Source of the DNA: Lysobacterales bacterium
Lineage (GTDB): Bacteria; Pseudomonadota; Gammaproteobacteria; Xanthomonadales; Ahniellaceae
DNA: 64,000 nucleotides
NCBI GenBank assembly: GCA_016703225.1
Contig: JADJCM010000003.1
Span: 496,001-560,000, forward strand
Direction: 5' to 3'
Both the position numbers and the translations under genes were made by a program. Below are positions 42,510-53,841 of the stretch, piece after piece. Each line of letters starts with the position of its first letter. The first letter of the stretch is position 1. The notes below the pieces were generated by a model, which did not search any database, was not told the DNA's origin, and saw only the letters and a list, made by a program, of their open reading frames with translations.

Positions 42510-44375
42510 TCAGATCGACAGGCGCGCAAGTTTCTTGCGGCCGCTGTAGAAGAGCGAGGCGATGCCGCGCGATACCGAGACCGCGGTGTACATCGAGGTC
42601 AGGATGCCGACGCACAGCGAGAGTGCGAAGCCGCGGATCGGGCCGGAGCCGAACGAGAACAACGCGATGCCGCCGAGCAGGGCAGTGACGTTGGCGTCGA
42701 GGATGGTGCCCGATGCTTTCTCATAGCCGACCGCGATGCTCGCAAGCGGCGAGGTGCCGGCGCGCAATTCTTCGCGGATGCGTTCGTTGATCAGCACGTT
42801 GGCATCGACCGACATGCCGATGGTGAGCGCGATGCCGGCGAGACCGGGCAAGGTCAGGGTGGCGCCGAACAGCGACATTACCGCGACCACCAGCAGCAGG
42901 TTCAAAAGCACCGCAAGATTGGTGACGATGCCGAACATCTTGTAGTAAATGACGAAGAATGCCATCACGAACAGGAACGAGTAGAACACCGCATCGACGC
43001 CGGCCTCGATGTTGTCGCGACCGAGGCTCGGTCCGATGATGCGTTCCTCGACGATGTCGATCGGCGCCGACAGCGAGCCGGCGCGCAGCAGCAGCGCGAG
43101 TTCGTCGGCCTCGGCCTTTTGCAGGCCGGTGGTCAGGAAGCTCTTGCCGAACGGCTCGCGGATGTTGGCGATGCTGATCACTTCTTCCTTGATCCGCGCC
43201 GAGCGCACTTCCTTGCCGTCGACCATCCGGGTTTCCGGAATGCGCTCGATGAACACCACGGCCAGCGGGCGGCCGACGTTTTCCTCGGTCACCTGCAGCA
43301 TCTTGCTGCCGCCGGCATTGTTCAGACGGATCGAGACGGCGGGGGTGCCGCTGTCCGAGTCGATGATGCTGGTGGCGGTGACGATCTCGTCGCCTTGGGC
43401 GATGACGCGGCGACTGAGCAGCACCGGTTGGCCGTCGCGCGTGTAGTAGAGCCGCGCACCGGCTGGAACGCGGCCGGTCTGCACCGCCTCCATGACGCGC
43501 GACGCATTCTCGACGTCGGACAAACGATATTCCAGCGTAGCGGTGGCGCCGAGGATCTTCTTCGCGGCGGCGGTATCCTGGATGCCGGGCAGTTGCACCG
43601 CGATGCGCGCTGCGCCCTGGCGCTGGATCACCGGTTCGGCCACACCAAGCGCGTTGATGCGGTTGCGCAGCGTCGACAGGTTCTGGTCGATCACCTGGTC
43701 CATGGCGGCGATGCGCGCCTCGTCCGGTACCTTGACCGAGAGCGGGAAGGAATCGAGCGAACCGGCGACATCCTCGATCACCACGCCGGGGGCGAGATTC
43801 GCGATCTCGCTTGCGGCGCGCTTGCGATCCTCGTCGCTGCGCAACGTGACCAGCACGCCGTTGTCTGCGCGCGCCGCGGTGCCACGAATGTTGCGGTCGC
43901 GCAGCGTGGTCTTGATGTCGTCGACCAGGCGCTCGTCGGCGTGTTCGATCACCGACTTGCGATCCACCTCCATCAGGAAGTGCACGCCACCCTGCAGGTC
44001 GAGACCGAGCGTCATCGGGTGGGCGCCGAAGCGGGTCAGCCACGACGGTACGGTGGATGCGAGGTTGAGCGCGACGGTGTAGTTCTCGCCCAGCGAACCG
44101 TGCAGCAGCTCCGAGGCGCGAAGCTGGGTGTCGCCGTCGAGCAGTCGCACCAGCAGGCGCTTCTCGCTCAGTTCGATCGCTTTGAAGCCGATCTTGGCGC
44201 GCTCCAGGTCGCCCTGCACCTTGTCCTTGATCGTTTCGTCGAGCACGGCGCCGCGGCTGGCGGAAATCTGCACCGCCGGGTCCTGGCGGTAGAGGTTCGG
44301 CAGCGAGTAGAGCAGTCCGAAGGCCAGCACCACAAAGATGATGGCTTTCTTCCAGTTGGGGTATTCAAGGGTCAT
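42510..44375 (-). CDS. secD: SecD, protein-export membrane protein
   Basis: A 621-residue protein with one N-terminal membrane segment, the periplasmic P1 region (TLGLDLQGGVHFLMEVD as the D-L-x-G-G motif) and five C-terminal segments with IEERIIGPSLGRDNIEAGV-type sequence, LTLPGLAGIALTIGMSVDAN and ERIREELRAG. Length matches the family. Central gene of yajC-secD-secF. Confidence 0.95.
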   Translation of the reverse strand: MTLEYPNWKKAIIFVVLAFGLLYSLPNLYRQDPAVQISASRGAVLDETIKDKVQGDLERAKIGFKAIELSEKRLLVRLLDGDTQLRASELLHGSLGENYTVALNLASTVPSWLTRFGAHPMTLGLDLQGGVHFLMEVDRKSVIEHADERLVDDIKTTLRDRNIRGTAARADNGVLVTLRSDEDRKRAASEIANLAPGVVIEDVAGSLDSFPLSVKVPDEARIAAMDQVIDQNLSTLRNRINALGVAEPVIQRQGAARIAVQLPGIQDTAAAKKILGATATLEYRLSDVENASRVMEAVQTGRVPAGARLYYTRDGQPVLLSRRVIAQGDEIVTATSIIDSDSGTPAVSIRLNNAGGSKMLQVTEENVGRPLAVVFIERIPETRMVDGKEVRSARIKEEVISIANIREPFGKSFLTTGLQKAEADELALLLRAGSLSAPIDIVEERIIGPSLGRDNIEAGVDAVFYSFLFVMAFFVIYYKMFGIVTNLAVLLNLLLVVAVMSLFGATLTLPGLAGIALTIGMSVDANVLINERIREELRAGTSPLASIAVGYEKASGTILDANVTALLGGIALFSFGSGPIRGFALSLCVGILTSMYTAVSVSRGIASLFYSGRKKLARLSI

Positions 44376-44399
44376 GGCAGGGTTCCCTGTCGCCGGCGA

Positions 44400-44729
44400 T
44401 CAGGCCGACTTGATCGTGCCTTTCGGCAATACGGCGCTGATTGCGTGCTTCTGCACCTTGATCTCGAGCTTGTCGGAGATCTCGACGGTGATGAAGGCAT
44501 CGCTCATGTCGGTGACGCGGCCGAGGATTCCGCCCGAAGTCACGATTTCATCGCCTTTGGCGATCGCGTCGAGCATCGAACGGTGTTCCTTGGCGCGCTT
44601 CATCTGCGGGCGGATGGCGATGAAATAGAAGATGGCGAAGAACACCGCCATCATGATCAGCGGCGAAAAGGCGTCGGCAGGGGCGCCGGCCGCCGCCTGG
44701 GCGTGGGCGTCGGAAATCAGCAAGCTCAT
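44400..44729 (-). CDS. yajC: YajC, preprotein translocase subunit
   Basis: A 109-residue protein with one membrane segment (PLIMMAVFFAIFYFIAIRPQ) followed by the typical cytoplasmic part MKRAKEHRSMLDAIAKGDEI and VTSGGILGRV. First gene of the yajC-secD-secF operon. The queA-tgt genes that often precede it in gammaproteobacteria are absent here. Confidence 0.95.
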   Translation of the reverse strand: MSLLISDAHAQAAAGAPADAFSPLIMMAVFFAIFYFIAIRPQMKRAKEHRSMLDAIAKGDEIVTSGGILGRVTDMSDAFITVEISDKLEIKVQKHAISAVLPKGTIKSA

Positions 44730-44808
44730 GGGCTCTCTCGTTGGGAGCAGCCGACATGGGGACGGTCGGCCACAAAAAAAGGCGGCGGATTATGCCACAG
44801 CGTGGGGC

Positions 44809-45213
44809 TCAAACCGCATCGGCACCCAGGTTGATCAGCCGCTCCAGGTTGTCGGCCAAGCGTCCGACGTCCTCGACCAGGGTATCGATCTCCTCGCTGG
44901 TGAGGCCTTCATACGGACGGTTTTCGCACAGATGCAGGTAGGGCACGCCATCGAGATCGTTGACCGCGAGGTAGCCGACGCGTTGTTCCCAGTTGAAGCG
45001 CAGCGAGCGCGTCGCGTTCGATTTGGCGAGCGGTGCAATCGGCGTCGAGATGCGCAGGTAACGGCGCCCACCCTCGGTTTCGAGATCGCCGAGGAACACG
45101 CCCTGGCGGCGCTCATCGTCGATGTCGAGATCGAAGCCGATCTGGTACGGATCGCTGGCGGTGAGGGCAAATCGCGCGCCGAGATGGGCGCGGACGTCTT
45201 CGAAACTGCGCAT
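44809..45213 (-). CDS. YbjN-like small protein (134 aa), unknown function
   Basis: Mixed alpha/beta pattern: an N-terminal helix, strands YQIGFDLDIDDERRQGVFLG and RRYLRISTPIAPL, the block NWEQRVGYLAVNDLDGVPYL, and a C-terminal helix with VGRLADNLERLI. The order and the closing A-D-x-L-E motif recall YbjN/type III chaperone-like proteins, but identity cannot be confirmed. The start ATG at 45211-45213 is followed directly by family-like sequence. Upstream of yajC and on the same strand. Confidence 0.55.
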   Translation of the reverse strand: MRSFEDVRAHLGARFALTASDPYQIGFDLDIDDERRQGVFLGDLETEGGRRYLRISTPIAPLAKSNATRSLRFNWEQRVGYLAVNDLDGVPYLHLCENRPYEGLTSEEIDTLVEDVGRLADNLERLINLGADAV

Positions 45214-45249
45214 GGTCGTTCTCCAATCCGATGCGCTTATGCTACTCGC

Positions 45250-45594
45250 GTGGACACCGCAGCCGCCATCGCCGCCATTCTCGCCAGCGTCCGCCGCATT
45301 CCTGCCGGGCGGGTCAGCAGCTATGGCGAAGTCGCTGCCCGCGCCGGCCTGAAGGGCCGCGCGCGCATGGTCGGGCGCGTGCTCGGCATGGCTCCGGAGG
45401 ATGATCCGGTGCCCTGGTACCGCGTGCTCAAGTCCGACGGCCGCATCGCCTTTCCGCTTGGCAGCGACGCCTTCAAGGAACAGTCGAAGTGTCTGCGCAA
45501 GGAAGGCGTTCCGGTCTCGAAAACCGGACGCGTCGATCTCGCCACCCACGCCTGGACCGCCGGGCAGTCGCTGGATGAGTTGTTGTGGGGTTAG
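45250..45594 (+). CDS. Alkyltransferase-like (ATL) protein, MGMT family
   Basis: A 114-residue protein with the C-terminal DNA-repair fold of O6-methylguanine methyltransferases: RIPAGRVSSYGEVAARAG, the arginine-finger-like GRARMVGRVLG and the active-site block. Where methyltransferases have P-C-H-R-V, this protein has P-W-Y-R-V (residues 55-59), so the methyl-accepting cysteine is replaced by tryptophan, the hallmark of ATL proteins. These bind O6-alkylguanine and recruit nucleotide excision repair. GTG start. Confidence 0.88.
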   Translation: MDTAAAIAAILASVRRIPAGRVSSYGEVAARAGLKGRARMVGRVLGMAPEDDPVPWYRVLKSDGRIAFPLGSDAFKEQSKCLRKEGVPVSKTGRVDLATHAWTAGQSLDELLWG

Positions 45595-45600
45595 CCCTGG

Positions 45601-45616
45601 GCGATACTTGTATCGC
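45601..45616 (+). promoter_or_regulatory. Palindromic operator upstream of the RelBE-type pair
   Basis: GCGATACTTGTATCGC is a perfect palindrome (7-base arms, TT centre) 22 bases before the antitoxin start codon. It is the likely autoregulatory site for the ribbon-helix-helix antitoxin. Confidence 0.65.
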
Positions 45617-45638
45617 AATCCCGGTTCCGGAGGCCGCC

Positions 45639-45869
45639 ATGAGCGCCGTTTCGCTTCGCCTACCCGACGACATTGCTGCGCGACTGCAGGAACTTGCCGA
45701 TCGCACCGGTCGCAGCAAGACCTACTACATGATCGAGGCAATTCGCGAGCATCTCGCGGATCTGGAGGATCTCTATGTGGCTGAGCAGCGCCTGCTCGCA
45801 GTGCGCGCGGGCAGGGCCAAGACGGCGCCACTCGATGATTTGATGAAGCAGTATGGCCTGGCGGGTTGA
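45639..45869 (+). CDS. RelB-type ribbon-helix-helix antitoxin
   Basis: A 76-residue protein starting MSAVSLRLPDDIAARLQELA, a ribbon-helix-helix DNA-binding unit, with TGRSKTYYMIEAIREHLADL completing it. The C-terminal part (RAKTAPLDDLMKQYGL) should bind the toxin. Ribosome binding site CCGGAGG. Overlaps the toxin gene by 17 bases. Confidence 0.85.
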   Translation: MSAVSLRLPDDIAARLQELADRTGRSKTYYMIEAIREHLADLEDLYVAEQRLLAVRAGRAKTAPLDDLMKQYGLAG

Positions 45870-46122
45870 ATTTCATCCCAAGGCAAGGAAGGAACTGCAG
45901 AAGCTCGACCCGGTGGTTGCGAAGCGGATACTCGTCTTCCTGCACGGTCGGGTTGCGGTGGCCGAGAATCCGCGCAGCCTTGGTCAGGCACTGCACGGAT
46001 CGAATCTCGGTGAGTTCTGGAAGTACCGCGTCGGCGACTTTCGCATCGTTTGTTGCATCGAGGACGCCATGTTGCGTGTCCTGGTCGTGCGTGTTGGCAA
46101 CCGAGGCGACGTCTACCGTTGA
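45853..46122 (+). CDS. RelE/ParE-family toxin
   Basis: An 89-residue toxin starting MAWRVEFHPKARKELQKLDP and continuing through GEFWKYRVGDFRIVCCIEDA and VLVVRVGNRGDVYR, the standard RelE fold. RelE members cleave mRNA at the ribosome. It is translated from within the 3' end of the antitoxin gene. Confidence 0.88.
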   Translation: MAWRVEFHPKARKELQKLDPVVAKRILVFLHGRVAVAENPRSLGQALHGSNLGEFWKYRVGDFRIVCCIEDAMLRVLVVRVGNRGDVYR

Positions 46123-46301
46123 CTGGTCAGACAACCAGTATCGCCATTTGCTTGCGGGCGCGGCGCTGGCCCGCTGGGCGGTCGCCGCGTGCGCAGCAAC
46201 ATCCGCTCACATTGGCGTCGGTTGCCGACACCTGTTGCTTGCCGTGTGCGGCGATGCTGCGCCCGACGGTGCCTGGTGCGTGCCGTGGGGAGTCATTCGA
46301 C

Positions 46302-47603
46302 ATGTGGATCGAATCAGTTGTTCGAGCGGGCTTGCTGCTGGCTGCGGTCGGGTTGAGCGCGTGGAGCGCGGACGTGGCTGCGTTCAGCGAGGACCTGTGC
46401 TGGAGCGCGGATGGCAGCGGTGTGCTGGCGTGCACGCCGTTGCCGGCCGAGTGTCTGCCGGTTGGCACGACCACCGGGACCTGCCTGACGGCAGCTACCG
46501 CGCAGTACGTGGCGGCTGCTTCGTATCCGCACGCGCGCAGCCTGGTGCATGCCGACGCGACCTATCTGATGGCGCAGGCGGTCGGTTTCAGCAGCAGCGA
46601 CGCCTACTGGATCGCGGCCTACGATCAAGCGGTCGACTTCGGTTCCTACGCTCCGGTCGATTTGCACGGTGCGCCGGTCGATGGTGGCGCGCTGGCGACG
46701 GCGATACTCGACGGGCTGGTGCGGACCAACGTCCCATCCGGTGGCATGTTCTTCCACTTCATCTCGCCGCGCACGGGTCCGCTCGGGCCACAACCGGTCG
46801 TCGATGGCTTGCATCCGAATCTCAGCGACGCCGATGCCGAAGGCTTTCTGGTGCACCTGCGATCCTGGGCGATGGCCGGCTCCGGCCCGACGCGCCCGGC
46901 CTGCACCGATGGCCTGACGGCATTCACCGGCAGCGACTACGCGCTCGGCACGCAGTGCTTCGCCCGCGACAACAGCGATCCCGCCGAAATTGATAGCGAC
47001 GTCTCGATCTTCGGCCCGACCTCGCTGCCATTCGTGACGCCGACCGGATCGCAGATGATCGTCACCGCAGACGAGCCGGGCGGGCCGTTGTACGCCGAGT
47101 CGTTCGATGCCGTCGTCGGCGGCGGTGCATCGCGCGCGGCCGCGGCCCGGCTCGGCATCTACCTGCACGCGCTCGGTGATCGCATCTCCCATCATGTCTG
47201 CACTGATCGCAGCGCGTTGCAAGGCCCGGCGGTGGGGCCCTTGCGCGGTTTCACCGTCGATCTGAGCAACCCCGATTGTGGCCAGGGCCTGCATGCCTTG
47301 CGTCACGAATGGGAAGTCGGCATCGACCAGAGCCTGTTGGCCGAGACCGACCAGACCCTGGTGGCGGCGCTTGGCCGCAGCTACGACGAACTCGCGGCCT
47401 TCGCCGCCGTCCGCGGCGTCTTGATCGCCGGTGCGGGCTCGGCCACCGCTCGCGATGCGCTGGTCGCCGAACTGCTGCAGACCTTACAGCCCGCTGCCGG
47501 TGACGCGCGCATGGAAGCGATCACGCGCCTGACCTGCAAGCACGGCTTTCCGGTGTTTCCAGGCGCCGGCGATTGCCTACTGGGCGATGGCTTCGAGCAG
47601 TAG
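46302..47603 (+). CDS. Exported protein with C-terminal DGFEQ tail, unknown function (433 aa)
   Basis: A signal peptide occupies residues 1 to ~22. The mature part is cysteine-containing and helical in its second half, with GIYLHALGDRISHHVCTDRS and HALRHEWEVGIDQSLL. The YLHALxDxxSH pattern recalls zinc-dependent phospholipase C-like proteins, but I cannot assign a family. It ends CLLGDGFEQ, resembling the tails of two other exported proteins in this window. Probably periplasmic or secreted. Confidence 0.65.
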   Translation: MWIESVVRAGLLLAAVGLSAWSADVAAFSEDLCWSADGSGVLACTPLPAECLPVGTTTGTCLTAATAQYVAAASYPHARSLVHADATYLMAQAVGFSSSDAYWIAAYDQAVDFGSYAPVDLHGAPVDGGALATAILDGLVRTNVPSGGMFFHFISPRTGPLGPQPVVDGLHPNLSDADAEGFLVHLRSWAMAGSGPTRPACTDGLTAFTGSDYALGTQCFARDNSDPAEIDSDVSIFGPTSLPFVTPTGSQMIVTADEPGGPLYAESFDAVVGGGASRAAAARLGIYLHALGDRISHHVCTDRSALQGPAVGPLRGFTVDLSNPDCGQGLHALRHEWEVGIDQSLLAETDQTLVAALGRSYDELAAFAAVRGVLIAGAGSATARDALVAELLQTLQPAAGDARMEAITRLTCKHGFPVFPGAGDCLLGDGFEQ

Positions 47604-47765
47604 CGGGATGAACTCGGCAGACCAGTAATTCACTCTGACCCCAATGGCACTTCCTTAAGCCCCGAAGCGCTGGTCAATCAACAGTTTAAGGGAGTGGGCT
47701 GAGAGCCTCACGGCGGGTACTCTGCAGATGTCTAAACCGCTGAGTGCACTGAGAGGATCAGCCCT

Positions 47766-48496
47766 GATGCAGACTACCAAAAAAACGCCTGTGCGCAGCC
47801 ATTGAGCAGCAGCGCCTGCTGTTGCAAGCGGGTGCGCGTGGTCGGCTGTTGGGCGTGTTGTCGAGCAGCGGGCTCGACGACGTGGTCGCTCGGCACTGCG
47901 GCAGACACCGCCAGCGCGTCTTTCCGCCTGGCGTCACCTTGGGGCTGTTGGTCGAGCAAGTGATGAATGTCGACGCTGCCTGCCAGGATGTTGTGGGGCG
48001 TTACCTGAGCGAGCGAACCGCATTGGGGCTGGCACCGAATGGGCTGGGAACGAGCTCGTATTGCAAGGCGCGCCAGCGATTGCCGCTGGCGCTGATCCAG
48101 GACTGCGCAGCCGAGGTTGCGACCATCGCAGCGCGAGCACTGTCGCCAGCGGCGCGCTGGCGGGGGCGAGAGATCAAGCTGATCGATGGCACTGGCGTCT
48201 CGATGCCGGACACACCCAGCCTGCAGGCCGCGTTTCCGCAGAGTCGCAGCCAGGCGCCAGGTGTAGGCTTTCCGCACGCGCTGATCGTCGGCGTGATCTC
48301 GCTCGGGTCGGGATGTGTCACCGATTGGACCATAACGGCGGCTCAAGGCAAGCGTAACGGGGAGTGCAGCCAGCTATGGAACTTGCTGGATCACTTCGCG
48401 CCTGGCGAGGTGGTAATCGCCGACCGCGCTTACTGTTCGTACTTCTTGCTGGCTGCCCTTTCGCTGCGAGGCATCGATTTCGTGATGCAGCAATAG
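47766..48496 (+). pseudogene. IS4-family transposase remnant, frameshifted and truncated
   Basis: After an ATG at 47766 the frame reads MQTTKK and then goes out of register at a run of seven A's (47779-47785). With one A fewer it would continue KRLCAAIEQQRLLLQAGARG into the long frame from 47822. That frame contains the IS4-type DDE region LIDGTGVSMPDTPSLQAAFP and VIADRAYCSYFLLAALSLRG but stops after FVMQQ, where the C-terminal ~40% of the family is missing. No terminal repeats were identified. The sequence from ~47630 to 47765 is probably its 5' flank. Confidence 0.75.
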
Positions 48497-48628
48497 CACC
48501 CCGTTTCCCATGCGCTTGGCGACGACCATGTCGCCCGCAAATTGCATTGATTCGGGTAGCCGAACGAATTGGCTGCGGCCAATCGAGAACAGCCTTGCTC
48601 TGTTTGTGACGAACGGGCGGGCGGGCAT
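48497..48628 (-). pseudogene. VapB-type antitoxin remnant fused into the IS remnant
   Basis: The protein MPARPFVTNRARLFSIGRSQ, FVRLPESMQFAGDMVV and GNGVLLL matches the N-terminal AbrB-fold of VapB antitoxins. It then runs without a stop into the IS4 remnant (frame open to 48374) and has lost its own C-terminal toxin-binding part. No vapC follows. The junction with the IS lies near 48495. Confidence 0.65.
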
Positions 48629-48659
48629 AGAGGTATCGTCTCCGCTGAAATTTGGTTCG

Positions 48660-48746
48660 CCGACCTGCAACCGATCCGTCGCGCACGCGTCGCAGCGTTG
48701 GGTGTCGCCGGATTCCGTGTCGATCTTGAACCAGCGGAGGCGCTAC
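48660..48746 (-). pseudogene. C-terminal fragment of a YpfJ-like metallopeptidase
   Basis: Minus-strand codons RLRWFKIDTESGDTQRCDAC, then ATDRL, match the end of the intact gene at 49448-50323 (RVRWFKIGMESGDAQKCDTF then KADRL). A stop codon sits just before the fragment and the family stop codon is lost, so the frame continues toward the vapB remnant. Confidence 0.7.
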
Positions 48747-48795
48747 TCGGAGCTGCAGCGAGTTCGAATCCAGTCTGCGTCACATGATTCCCGGG

Positions 48796-48834
48796 TTGAC
48801 GGTGCCCGGTTCGAGTTGTACAAGATATCTGTAC
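48796..48834 (+). promoter_or_regulatory. Promoter and dyad upstream of phd-yoeB
   Basis: TTGACG (48796-48801), 17 bp, TACAAG (48819-48824) forms a plausible promoter. The dyad GTACA-7-TGTAC (48818-48834) overlaps the -10 and is a candidate Phd-binding operator. Confidence 0.5.
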
Positions 48835-48853
48835 GACACTGCCGGAGCGCCTC

Positions 48854-49135
48854 ATGTCCATCGAAACCACCTACAGCCAGGCCCGCGCCGAGTTCGCGAG
48901 CTTGATGGATCGTGTCAGCGACGATCGTGAGGTCGTGATCGTGAAGCGGCGGGACCGTCCGCCGGTGGCGATGATCGCGGCGGATGAACTGGCGAGCCTG
49001 ATGGAAACCGCGCATCTGCTGCGTTCGCCGGCCAATGCCGAGCGCCTGCTTGCGGCCTTGGGGCGTGCACGCAAGGGCACTGGGAAGCCAAAGTCTGCGG
49101 CCGCGCTGCGCGAAGAGGTCGGGCTTGACGCCTAG
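48854..49135 (+). CDS. Phd/YefM-family antitoxin
   Basis: A 93-residue protein starting MSIETTYSQARAEFASLMDR, followed by the conserved EVVIVKRRDRPPVAMIAADE of the Phd/YefM DNA-binding domain and a flexible C-terminal toxin-binding segment. It overlaps the YoeB gene by 11 bases. It neutralises YoeB and represses the operon. Confidence 0.9.
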   Translation: MSIETTYSQARAEFASLMDRVSDDREVVIVKRRDRPPVAMIAADELASLMETAHLLRSPANAERLLAALGRARKGTGKPKSAAALREEVGLDA

Positions 49136-49400
49136 GACCGCGGGACGCATCGCCGTCTTCGATCCGATGTTCATCGAAGACCTGCGCTGGTGGGTCGACA
49201 CCGACCGCCGCGCGGCCTTGCGTTTGCTGGATCTCGTGGATGCCGTGCTTCGCGATCCGTTTGCCGGGATCGGCAAACCGGAGCCGCTGAAGTACCTGGG
49301 TAGCGACGTCTGGTCGCGGCGCATCACGCAGGAACATCGCTGCGTCTATCTGGTCAAGAACGACCGCATCGATTTCCTGCAGGGTCGATACCACTACTGA
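49125..49400 (+). CDS. yoeB: YoeB-family mRNA interferase toxin
   Basis: A 91-residue toxin using a TTG start inside the antitoxin gene. MFIEDLRWWVDTDRRAALRL, PFAGIGKPEPLKYLGSDVWS, RRITQEHRCVYLV and the C-terminal QGRYHY are diagnostic of YoeB, which cleaves mRNA in the ribosomal A site. The catalytic Glu, Arg and His regions are conserved. Confidence 0.9.
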   Translation: MTPRTAGRIAVFDPMFIEDLRWWVDTDRRAALRLLDLVDAVLRDPFAGIGKPEPLKYLGSDVWSRRITQEHRCVYLVKNDRIDFLQGRYHY

Positions 49401-49447
49401 AGGCCGACGACGATTGGCTGCAAGCGCGCAAATCGCCGTGGTCGTGC

Positions 49448-50323
49448 CTACAACCGATCCGCCTTGAACGTATCGCACTTCTGCGCGTCACCCGACTCCA
49501 TGCCGATCTTGAACCAGCGCACGCGCTGGGCGCTGGTGCCGTGGGTGAAGGAATCGGGGACGACGTGGCCGCGGGATTGTTGTTGCAGGCGGTCGTCGCC
49601 GATGGCGGTGGCGGCGTTGAGGGCGGACTCGATGTCGCCGGGTTCGAGCCATTGCAGCTGACGTTGCGCGTGGTTGGCCCAGACGCCGGCGTAGCAGTCG
49701 GCCTGCAATTCCTGGCGCACGCTCAAGCCATCGGCGCCTTCCATTTCCTCGCCCTCCGCGCGCAACTTGGCAGTGCGCTGCATCACTCCGGTGACGTTCT
49801 GGAGGTGGTGGCCGACTTCATGCGCGATCACGTAGGCGCGTGCGAACTCGCCGGGAGCGTTGAGCTGGCGCGTCATGTCGTCGAAGAAAGACGTGTCGAG
49901 ATAGACGCGCTGGTCGCCGGAGCAATAGAACGGCCCGACCGCCGAGGTGGCGTTGCCGCAGGCGGAGGCGACGGCGCCCGCGAACACCACCAGCTTCGGC
50001 GCCGGATACCGACCGCCTTCAAACGCCTGCGACCACACATCCTCGGTGCTGCCGAGGATCGCGCGCACGAAGTCGGTGGATTCGGTTTCAGGAAGCGCAG
50101 CAGGCGCGGTGTCGATGGGCGCTTCGCCCTGCGTTGTCGGCGCACCGCTGTTGCCGAGCAGGGCCAGCAGTTCGACCGGGTTCTTGCCCATCACCAGCGC
50201 GATCACGACCACGATCAGCACGCCGCCGATGCCCATGCCGCCCCGGCCCATCGGCATGCGGCGACCGCCGCCGGCATCGGCACCCACTACGTTGTCACTG
50301 CGACGACCGCGTTTCCACAACAT
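49448..50323 (-). CDS. YpfJ-like neutral zinc metallopeptidase
   Basis: A 291-residue protein with an N-terminal arginine/glycine-rich stretch, one membrane segment (GIGGVLIVVVIALVMG) and the periplasmic peptidase domain: YCSGDQRVYLDTSFF, the zinc site YVIAHEVGHHLQN, and QELQADCYAGVWANH with the third ligand. The end WFKIGMESGDAQKCDTF is a family signature. Substrate unknown. A broken second copy of its C-terminus lies at 48660-48746. Confidence 0.9.
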   Translation of the reverse strand: MLWKRGRRSDNVVGADAGGGRRMPMGRGGMGIGGVLIVVVIALVMGKNPVELLALLGNSGAPTTQGEAPIDTAPAALPETESTDFVRAILGSTEDVWSQAFEGGRYPAPKLVVFAGAVASACGNATSAVGPFYCSGDQRVYLDTSFFDDMTRQLNAPGEFARAYVIAHEVGHHLQNVTGVMQRTAKLRAEGEEMEGADGLSVRQELQADCYAGVWANHAQRQLQWLEPGDIESALNAATAIGDDRLQQQSRGHVVPDSFTHGTSAQRVRWFKIGMESGDAQKCDTFKADRL

Positions 50324-50396
50324 CGGCTTTCTCCACCATAAGGAGCTCGCGCAGAGTCTAGCGCCGGACCGGCCTGCATCAGCGTCGCGGTCAGTC

Positions 50397-53221
<2,825 letters not shown>

Positions 53222-53225
<4 letters not shown>

Positions 53226-53767
53226 GGTGCCAGCGCCTGCTGCAGGTAGGCGCGCGCGAAGCGCCAATCGCGGTCGACCGTGCGCGTCGAGAGGCCATGC
53301 ATGGTGGCGATGCGCTCCAGCGTCAGCCCGCCGAAGAGGTACAGCTCGACCACGTCCGCGGCGCGCGCGTCTTCGCGTTCCAGGGCATTGATGGCGCTGT
53401 CCAGCTCGAAGGCGCGCTCGGGAGTGTCGAGCCAGCCGGCGAGCAGGGTCTCGTCATCGTGCGGAAGTTCGACCAGGATCTGGTCGCCGCCGGACTTGAG
53501 GCGGGCGCGGGCACGCGCGCGGTCGACCAGCAGATGGCGCATCGCCTTCGCGGCATAGGCATAGAAGCGCACCGGTTCGCGCAGGTCCAGATCGTCGCGC
53601 GCGGCCAGCGAAAGGTAGAGGTCGTGGACCAGGCCGGTGGTGTTCAGGGTATCGCCGCGGCGGCGGCGCTGCGCCCGCGCCAGGCGCTTGAGTTCGGCGT
53701 AGAGGCGGTGAAAGGCATCGTCGATGCCGGGACGGGAAGACACGGTCTCGGGTCGGGCGTCGGACAT
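53222..53767 (-). CDS. ECF sigma factor paired with a Ser/Thr kinase
   Basis: A 181-residue sigma factor of the TIGR02999/ECF43 type. Region 2 is IDDAFHRLYAELKRLARAQR with NTTGLVHDLYLSLA and FYAYAAKAMRHLLVDRARAR; region 4 is LYLFGGLTLERIATMHGLST with RTVDRDWRFARAYL. No anti-sigma gene is present; the kinase gene overlaps it by 4 bases. In the studied Vibrio example such sigma factors are activated by phosphorylation, and the same may hold here. A longer form starting at 53845, overlapping the upstream stop as ATGA, is possible. Confidence 0.87.
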
Positions 53768-53841
53768 CGGCGACTCGCGCAGGCAACGCAACAGAGCCGC
53801 ATTCTTGCGTGCCGCCAGCCGTTCGGCAATCCGCGGCGCAA

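Noticed and set aside
48755..48785. GTTCGAATCC resembling a tRNA T-loop
   Set aside because: The flanking bases do not pair as a T-stem, and no acceptor, D or anticodon arm is found upstream.
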